A program made the position numbers and the translations under genes. Of a stretch of 64,000 nucleotides of DNA, positions 58,782 to 64,000 are shown piece after piece. Below the pieces are notes generated by a model. That model saw only the letters and a program-made list of their open reading frames with translations, was not told the origin of the DNA and searched no databases. The first letter of the stretch is position 1. Every line of letters begins with the position of its first letter. Source of the DNA: Paracidovorax wautersii (GTDB lineage Bacteria > Pseudomonadota > Gammaproteobacteria > Burkholderiales > Burkholderiaceae_C); NCBI GenBank assembly GCA_009912175.1, contig WNDQ01000014.1, forward strand, positions 1 through 64,000, read 5' to 3'.

Positions 58782-60013
58782 CAGCCCAGCACCTCGCGGC
58801 GTGTCCAGGCGGCCGGCCGGCCGAATGCGGGCAGGCCGCCGACCTGTTCGAGCGCGCGGCGCACGAAGCGGTCGTCGACCAGGTCGCGCGCGGCGAATGC
58901 GGGATCGAGCTCGTTGAGAAAAGCGGCCTGGCCTTCCACATGCGTCAGGCGCAGCGACTTGACCAGCTCTTCGGTGTAGCTCGGATAGGGGTAGGGCTGG
59001 AAGTCGATGCGGCGCTCCTGCCAGTCGCGGTGCAGGACCACGCCGGCGCGCTCGTAGCTTTCGTAGTCGGTGGCGGTGAGCACCTTGTTGAGCACCTGCA
59101 GCGTGTGCGGCGTGTACTTGCCCGGGCCATCTCGCGCCAGTAGCTTGGCCGTCTCGGTCTGGTTGCCACGCACCCACAGTTGCGCGCGCACGGTCGCCGT
59201 GGTGACACGCTGGGCCCATTCGGGGCGCTCGACCGTGTCGCGCTCGGCCAGCGTGAGCACGCAGCAGGCATGGTCTTTCCAGACATCGCCCGTGAAGCGC
59301 AGCACCTTGCCCACCCCCAGTGTTTCGGCCGCGGCGTTGAAGGGGTCGGCCACGATGAAGCCCGCGATGGCCCTGCCGGCCAGTGCCGAGACCATTTCGG
59401 CCGGGGGCAGTACCACCAGGTTGACTTCGTTGTCCCTGAGTGTGCCGTCGCGTGGGCGCACGACCGGCACGAGCCCGTTTTCGCGCAGCAGGCGCTGCAG
59501 CACGATGTTGTGGATGGAGTACCAGAAGGGAATCGCCACCGTCTTGCCGCCCAGTTCGCGCACGCTGCCGATCTGCGGCGCGACCGTGAGGGCCGAGCCA
59601 TTGGTGTGGTTCCAGGCCACGATCTTGGCCGGAAACCGGGTGCCATAGCGCACCCACAGCGTGGCGGGCGAGAGCAGGTGGATGACGTTGACCTGGCCGG
59701 CCACGAAGGCTTCCACCAGTTGGGCCCACGAACGGAACAGGCGCGGCGCTTCGGTGCGCAGCCCCTCGGCTTCGTACAGCTGGCGCGCGTGGGCCACCAG
59801 CAGCGGCGTGGCGTCGGTAATGGGCAGGTAGCCGATGCGTACGGGCTGGTCATCGCCCTTGAAGGCCTGGGCGCGGGCCTGGCCGGCCGCCAGCAGCGGC
59901 GCGGCGACCGCTGCCGTCGACAGCGCGCCCAGGCGCAGCAGGTCGCGCCGCGTGAGATGGCAGTCGCAGCCGCTGCTGGCGCAGATGTGGTGATAGCGCT
60001 GGGGCTCGTTCAT
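58781..60013 (-). CDS. Tat-exported ABC transporter substrate-binding protein (SsuA/NrtA-like)
   Basis: A 410-residue binding protein. A Tat signal TRRDLLRLGALS (residues 21-32) is followed by an Ala core and cleavage near ARAQ, then IGYLPITDATPLLVAHARQ as in NMT1/NrtA/SsuA-type folds. An unusual feature is the segment before the Tat motif, which reads HHICASSGCDCH: three cysteines and histidines in what should be the short n-region. The family binds small anions or sulfonates; substrate unknown. It overlaps the ATPase stop by 4 bp. Confidence 0.9.
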   Translation of the reverse strand: MNEPQRYHHICASSGCDCHLTRRDLLRLGALSTAAVAAPLLAAGQARAQAFKGDDQPVRIGYLPITDATPLLVAHARQLYEAEGLRTEAPRLFRSWAQLVEAFVAGQVNVIHLLSPATLWVRYGTRFPAKIVAWNHTNGSALTVAPQIGSVRELGGKTVAIPFWYSIHNIVLQRLLRENGLVPVVRPRDGTLRDNEVNLVVLPPAEMVSALAGRAIAGFIVADPFNAAAETLGVGKVLRFTGDVWKDHACCVLTLAERDTVERPEWAQRVTTATVRAQLWVRGNQTETAKLLARDGPGKYTPHTLQVLNKVLTATDYESYERAGVVLHRDWQERRIDFQPYPYPSYTEELVKSLRLTHVEGQAAFLNELDPAFAARDLVDDRFVRRALEQVGGLPAFGRPAAWTRREVLG

Positions 60014-60876
60014 GGGTGTGATTCCTCCGGTTCAGGGTCGAAAACGTGCAGGGATTGCAGCGCCGCCACGATGTCGAAATGCAGTGCCGAGGCGTCCCGG
60101 GCATGGCGTTCGCGCGGGCGGGCGATGGCGATGCGCCATTCGCGCACGATGCGCGCCGGCTCGCCGCCACGGGGGCGGCCCATGAGCACGATGCGGTCGG
60201 CCACGGCAATGGCTTCGTCGATGTCGTGTGTGACCAGCAGTACGGCTGCCTGCCATTGATGGACCAGCGCGACGAGCAAACGCTGCATCTGCGTCCGGGT
60301 GATGGTGTCGAGCGCGGCGAAGGGCTCGTCGGCGAACAGCAGTGCGGGCTCGCGCGCCAGGGCCCGCGCCAGGGCGACGCGCTGGGCTTGGCCGCCGGAG
60401 AGTTCCGCCGGGTAGCTGCGCGCGCGGGCGGCCAGGCCCACGGCCTGCAGGGCGCGCGCCACGCGCTGGGCACGCACGGCGGCCGGCAGGCGCGGCTGGT
60501 GCTTGAAGTCCAGCCCGAAGGCGGTGTTGGCGCGCACATCCAGCCAGGGCAGCAGGCTGGCCTGCTGGAAGATGAGCGCTGCGCGGGGGTGGGGCCCGTC
60601 CAGCGGCTGGCCGAGCAGTTCGGCGTGGCCCGCCGTGGGCGTGGCCAGGCCGCAAAGCACGCGCAGCAGCGTCGATTTGCCGCAGCCGCTGGCGCCCAGC
60701 AGTGCCACGATCTCGCCGGGCTGGACGTCCAGCGACAGATCGGCGAACACAGGGGGCTGGCCGCGATAGCCGAAAGCCAGGCCGCTCGCCCGCAAGGTGG
60801 CGTCTGGCTCGGCGGTGCCTGGCGTCTGAGTGGACGGCGGGGCTGGGGCGGCAAGCGTGTCGGCGGGCATGGACAT
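60010..60876 (-). CDS. ABC transporter ATP-binding protein (SsuB/TauB-like)
   Basis: A 288-residue ATPase with Walker A LLGASGCGKST, ABC signature LSGGQAQRVALARAL, Walker B LLFADEPF and the H-loop VTHDIDEAI. It matches the SsuB/TauB/NrtD group that powers nitrate, sulfonate or taurine import. The start is at 60876 or the second ATG 60870 (MSMPAD). It overlaps the binding protein by 4 bp and follows the acyl-CoA-dehydrogenase-like gene after 17 bp. Confidence 0.92.
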   Translation of the reverse strand: MSMPADTLAAPAPPSTQTPGTAEPDATLRASGLAFGYRGQPPVFADLSLDVQPGEIVALLGASGCGKSTLLRVLCGLATPTAGHAELLGQPLDGPHPRAALIFQQASLLPWLDVRANTAFGLDFKHQPRLPAAVRAQRVARALQAVGLAARARSYPAELSGGQAQRVALARALAREPALLFADEPFAALDTITRTQMQRLLVALVHQWQAAVLLVTHDIDEAIAVADRIVLMGRPRGGEPARIVREWRIAIARPRERHARDASALHFDIVAALQSLHVFDPEPEESHP

Positions 60877-60893
60877 GGGGGGTGACGGACGGA

Positions 60894-61988
60894 TCAGGAC
60901 GGACGGGCTTGCCGGGCCAATTGGGTTTCGAGCTGGGTCAGGCTGGGAGTGATCACCGGAATGAAGGCGGCTTCCCGCCAGCGCCTGGCGAAGCCGGCGC
61001 ACTGGTCCTGCAGGTAGGCGCGGCCACCGCTGGCTTGCAGCTCCAGCGTCACCGCATCCTGCGCGTGGGCCGCCAGCGCGATGCGCAGTCTGAAGAGCGC
61101 GGCGGGATCGGGGCCGAACCGGCCTTGCGCCAGGCCCGTGAGCAGTGCATCGGTGTCGGCGGCCAGCGCCCGGTCTCGTTGCGCGATGCGTTCGGCCAGG
61201 GCGCTGCCGCGCGCGGGGCCGAGTTGGCTGCGCGCGGCAGCCAGGCTGGCGTGTGCCAGCCCGATCGACAGGCCGCACTGCAGTCCCAGGAACTGGGGCC
61301 GCACGTGCGGAAGCCAGGCTTGCAGGTCGTGGTGCAGGCGGTCGCTGCTGTCGGCGATCACGCCATCGAGCGCGACCGCGGCAGTCTGGCTGCCGCGCAG
61401 GGCGATCAGCGGCAGGTCGTCGCTGCGGCGTACGCCGGGCTGGCTGGCGTGGAAGGCAAAGACGGGTGCCGGGCCGCCGTCGGCGGGCTGCACGGCGGCC
61501 GCCACGCTGAAGCCGCCAGGCCTCAGGTGCGTCACCCAGGGCAGGCGGCCGTCGATGCGCCAGCGCGGTTGCCCGCTGTCGCCGGCCGTGAGCGGCGTCG
61601 CCTGGATCTGCAGGGCCTCCAGGCCGCCCAGGAACTTCATGGCGTTGGACATGCCGGTGGCGCCGGCATGCCGGCCGTCGAGCAGCGCGGGCAGGGCGCG
61701 CTCGCGCAGCGCAGGGTTGTCGCTTTGCACCACGTATTCCGCATAGCAGCGGTGGCCCCAGAGCATGAAGGCCGCCGTCAACGACCGGCGGGCGAGGTCG
61801 GCGATGGCCTGCGTCATGTCCGCGGCGGTGCCGCCGTCGCCACCCAGTGCGCGGGGCACCCCGATGCGCGTCAGGCGCTCCTGCGCGAAGCGGGCCAGCA
61901 CATCGACACGCGCGCTGCCCTCGTCCAGCGCGTCGGCGTGGGCGCAAGCCCAGTCTTCGCCATCTGGCCGTGCGTCGACGGGCTTCAT
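60894..61988 (-). CDS. Acyl-CoA-dehydrogenase-like flavoprotein
   Basis: A 364-residue protein of the acyl-CoA dehydrogenase superfamily. The N-terminal helical region carries RIGVPRALGGDGG and ATGMSNAMKFLGG, and the C-terminal helical region has GGRAYLQDQ. I see no clear catalytic Glu pattern, and many such proteins in ABC-importer operons act as FMN/FAD monooxygenases or sulfur-acquisition enzymes (SfnB, DszC types) rather than acyl-CoA oxidases. The ATG overlaps the upstream DsbA/AhpD gene by 4 bp. The likely job is redox processing of the imported compound; this is inference. Confidence 0.82.
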   Translation of the reverse strand: MKPVDARPDGEDWACAHADALDEGSARVDVLARFAQERLTRIGVPRALGGDGGTAADMTQAIADLARRSLTAAFMLWGHRCYAEYVVQSDNPALRERALPALLDGRHAGATGMSNAMKFLGGLEALQIQATPLTAGDSGQPRWRIDGRLPWVTHLRPGGFSVAAAVQPADGGPAPVFAFHASQPGVRRSDDLPLIALRGSQTAAVALDGVIADSSDRLHHDLQAWLPHVRPQFLGLQCGLSIGLAHASLAAARSQLGPARGSALAERIAQRDRALAADTDALLTGLAQGRFGPDPAALFRLRIALAAHAQDAVTLELQASGGRAYLQDQCAGFARRWREAAFIPVITPSLTQLETQLARQARPS

Positions 61989-63388
61989 GCCCCGGCCTCG
62001 AGCGAGCCGACGGCGTAGGGCTGCAGTTGCGGATTGAGTTCGGTCTGGGCCAGGTTGTTGGCGAAGTTGCACAGCGTGGCCAGGCTCACGCCCAGCACCA
62101 CGTCCAGGGCCTGGCGATGCGTGTAGCCAGCGGCGAGCAGCGCCGCCAGGGCGCCGTCGCCGACGGCGCCGCGCGTGGCGATGACCTCGGCCGTGAATGC
62201 CGCCAGGGCTTGCAGGCGGTCGTCGGGCAGAGGGTCGCCACGGTGCAGCGCCAGCGTTTCGGCGCGGCTCAGGATCTGGTTCTTGAGCACGGTGGCCGAA
62301 TGCCCGGCCACGCAGAAGCCGCAGCCGTGGATGCGCGCGGCGGTGAGCTGGACCACTTCGCGTTCGGCCAGGCCGAGGCTGCCGCGCGCATTGAGCGCGC
62401 CGACGCTCAGGTAGGTTTCAAGCGCCTGAGGCGAGTTGGCCAGCGCGGCGATGAGGTTGGGCACGAAGCCGTTGGCCGCCCGGACTTTTTCGATGAAGGG
62501 ACGGCTGGCATCGGGGGCGTTGTCGGCATGGAGCAGGGGGAGGCGGGACATGGCGAGGGGGGCGAGTGCTGATGCGCCATTCTTGGCCACGCCCGCCGCC
62601 GCTGTCCTGCCCCATCGTCCCAAATTGGTGCTCGAATGTGCCAATTTGGCCGGACTGTCCCGCCGGCCGACCGGCGCGGCGTCTGTGGACGACCCGGGCT
62701 GCGCCGTTTGAACCACCTCGGCCAGGGCTTTTCGCCAAGCGTCGGGCTGGCCCAGGAAGGCGCCGAAGTCGATGGCCTGGCGCCGGGGCAGGCCATCGTC
62801 GCCGGCCAACTCCAGCGCGAAGGTCGGAAAGCCGTGGCCTCCCACGGCGGCCAGCAACTGGCGGCTGGCGGCGATGTGCCGACGCGTGGCCTCGCCCTCG
62901 GTTGTGGCCAGGGCTGCCGTGAAAGCCTGCTCGTCCAGGCCGATCTCGCGTGCAGCGGCTCGTTGCGCCACGGGATCGGACATGATCTGGCCGTCCACGT
63001 AATGCCCGTGCTGCAAGGCGTGCAGCAGGCGCAGGCCATGGCCGCCGAGCGACTCGGCCGCCAGGATGGCGGCGATGGGCGCTTCCGAGTCCAGCACGGC
63101 CCCATTTCGCCGCAGCAAACCGTCGAAGTAGGCCGCGCCAAAAAGCTGGCCGGTCATCTTGGCGATGCGGTGGTCATGCGGCATGACGTACTCGCGCCAT
63201 TGCGGCGTAAGGGTCTTGCGCGCGGCGCCCGCCAGCATGCCGCCTGCGTGCAGGCGAACGGCCAGGCCCGGCAGTTCGGCGGCGACCTTGAGCAGCGGCG
63301 CGGCGGCGTAGCACCAGCCGCAGAACGGGTCGTAGATGTAGTGCAGGGTCGGTTGGGTCGCGATGGACGGGTGGGTTACTGCGGCCAT
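61985..63388 (-). CDS. DsbA-like thiol oxidoreductase fused to AhpD-like peroxidase domain
   Basis: A continuous 467-residue frame joining two proteins. Residues 1-232 are a DsbA/FrnE-type thioredoxin fold with the motif DPFCGWCY (Cys23, Cys26). Residues 280-467 are a carboxymuconolactone decarboxylase / AhpD-like domain with the redox motif HGCGFCVAGH (Cys356, Cys359). The 48-residue linker is of poor complexity and its DNA contains a 30-bp inverted repeat. An internal ATG (residue 280, 62551) begins a protein of 188 residues that would be a normal stand-alone AhpD, so it may also be translated separately. The fusion has no stop codon between its parts, but a natural gene fusion cannot be told from a lost stop here. 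Confidence 0.75.
   Translation of the reverse strand: MAAVTHPSIATQPTLHYIYDPFCGWCYAAAPLLKVAAELPGLAVRLHAGGMLAGAARKTLTPQWREYVMPHDHRIAKMTGQLFGAAYFDGLLRRNGAVLDSEAPIAAILAAESLGGHGLRLLHALQHGHYVDGQIMSDPVAQRAAAREIGLDEQAFTAALATTEGEATRRHIAASRQLLAAVGGHGFPTFALELAGDDGLPRRQAIDFGAFLGQPDAWRKALAEVVQTAQPGSSTDAAPVGRRDSPAKLAHSSTNLGRWGRTAAAGVAKNGASALAPLAMSRLPLLHADNAPDASRPFIEKVRAANGFVPNLIAALANSPQALETYLSVGALNARGSLGLAEREVVQLTAARIHGCGFCVAGHSATVLKNQILSRAETLALHRGDPLPDDRLQALAAFTAEVIATRGAVGDGALAALLAAGYTHRQALDVVLGVSLATLCNFANNLAQTELNPQLQPYAVGSLEAGA
62620..62649. repeat. Inverted repeat CCAAATTGG-N12-CCAATTTGG in the fusion linker
   Basis: The perfect 9-bp arms CCAAATTGG (62620-62628) and CCAATTTGG (62641-62649) flank 12 bases. 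They lie inside the coding linker of the DsbA/AhpD gene, where an operator or terminator-like site would be expected if the two halves were once separate genes. The AT-rich arms stand out in a GC-rich gene. Confidence 0.6.
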
Positions 63389-64000
63389 TTCATTTCTCCT
63401 TGGATCGCTTTGGCGCTGAGTTCGAGCGAGCTGTCTTCGGCGGCCTGCGGATAGCGGCGCTTCATGGCCTGGGCCAGCGCGGCCGAGCCCTTCGTGCGTG
63501 CGGCTTCGGCCTCGAAGGCCTGAATGTAGCCGCGCGTGTAGGCCACGGCGGCGGTGCCGGCGGGCGCCGGGCCGATGAAGTGGCCGGGAACGACGCGCGC
63601 CGGCTGCAGCGCTTCGATGCGGTCCAGCGTCTGCAGCCAGGCCTGGCGCGACGCGGGCGTCTGCGTGTCGGCGATCCAGACGTGGATGCCGCTGGAAACC
63701 ACCACGCCGCCGGCGACCGTGCGCAGGCTGGGAATCCAGGCGAAGGTGCGCAGCGGGTCCGGGCCCTGCAGGCCGACGATTTCGATCGACTGCCCTTCGA
63801 GCGCGATGACCGAGCCCTGCAGCACCTGCGGCAGCACCAGCCGGCGCGGCGCGTTGGCCTTGAGGATGGGGCTCCAGTAGGCCTGCTTGCCCTGCATGCT
63901 GGCGTGGATGGCGGCCACGGTGTTGGCCGTGGCGACGATGCGCGCGGCCGGGAAGGCGTCCTGCAGCACGTCCAGGCCGAAGTAGTAGTCGGGGTCGCTG
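63376..64000 (-). CDS. MBL-fold metallo-hydrolase (start outside the window)
   Basis: The C-terminal 208 codons of a metallo-beta-lactamase-fold protein; the stop is at 63376-63378 and the start lies beyond 64000. The visible part has DPDYYFGLDVLQDAF (from the edge), IHVWIADTQTPASR and the HFIGPAPAG segment that follows a metal-ligand His. The metal-binding HxHxD is expected beyond the edge. It is the first visible gene of the ABC operon on this strand and overlaps the DsbA/AhpD start by 13 bp. MBL proteins of this kind often hydrolyse thioesters or lactones, which would fit the neighbouring redox enzymes. Confidence 0.82.
   Translation of the reverse strand, partial: SDPDYYFGLDVLQDAFPAARIVATANTVAAIHASMQGKQAYWSPILKANAPRRLVLPQVLQGSVIALEGQSIEIVGLQGPDPLRTFAWIPSLRTVAGGVVVSSGIHVWIADTQTPASRQAWLQTLDRIEALQPARVVPGHFIGPAPAGTAAVAYTRGYIQAFEAEAARTKGSAALAQAMKRRYPQAAEDSSLELSAKAIQGEMKWPQ

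Noticed and set aside
61985-62551. Separate AhpD-like gene starting at the internal ATG
   Set aside because: No Shine-Dalgarno precedes it and no stop codon ends the DsbA-like part, so it is listed as part of one fusion with the alternative noted.

Overview
The window is high-GC, densely packed bacterial chromosome. The organism is almost certainly a betaproteobacterium of the Burkholderiales, and a Comamonadaceae-like genome (Acidovorax/Variovorax/Comamonas relatives) fits best. Supporting features are a Bug/TctC-type binding protein in a small catabolic cluster, a second IF-1 gene of 84 codons, a DUF3460 gene, the lptFG/pepA/holC divergent block, a standalone argA, and the yjgA-mog / pmbA arrangement. 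No rRNA, tRNA, CRISPR array or phage was seen. This assignment rests on gene content and protein similarity recalled from memory, not on a search.

Region 1 (1-1048) is the accessory edge. It holds the 5' part of an IS3-type transposase orfA running off the window and an AT-richer exported hypothetical protein whose stop codon lies inside the probable IS end. Region 2 (1049-12200) carries penicillin-binding protein 1C and a 2015-residue alpha-2-macroglobulin-like protein, normally neighbours. Here a three-gene GntR / Bug binding protein / amidohydrolase module on the opposite strand separates them.

Region 3 (12504-31513) is mostly housekeeping: a small lipoprotein, an M20 carboxypeptidase, nadC with an NrtR-like regulator upstream, an OmpR-class regulator without a kinase, a SIMPL protein, argA, a DadA-like oxidase, hrpA, a MINPP-like histidine phosphatase lipoprotein, a chemoreceptor, an aminotransferase and cysB. 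Region 4 (31620-46051) continues with a short CbiX, lptG/lptF, pepA-holC, an orphan branched-chain amino-acid type binding protein, a 1-Cys peroxiredoxin, dsbB, infA, scpA, a BamE-domain lipoprotein, metG, a membrane-anchored Mrr-like protein and apbC.

Region 5 (46048-56842) is a formate/oxalate-flavoured molybdoenzyme locus: LysR regulator, OxlT-like MFS carrier, FdhF/YdeP-family oxidoreductase, a small hypothetical protein, fdhD interrupted by an amber codon, and mog. After yjgA and pmbA comes a UMF1-type MFS gene carrying a stop codon and two frameshifts. Four lesions within about 4.3 kb in a window otherwise intact suggest recent decay or local sequence errors.

Region 6 (56990-64000) holds an AraC regulator and, convergent to it, a tightly overlapping minus-strand operon. 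In transcription order it encodes an MBL-fold hydrolase, a DsbA-like/AhpD-like fusion, an acyl-CoA-dehydrogenase-like flavoprotein, and the ATPase, Tat-exported binding protein and permease of a NitT/TauT-type ABC importer. It reads as an uptake-plus-redox system for an unknown, possibly organosulfur, compound and is the best candidate here for an undescribed pathway.
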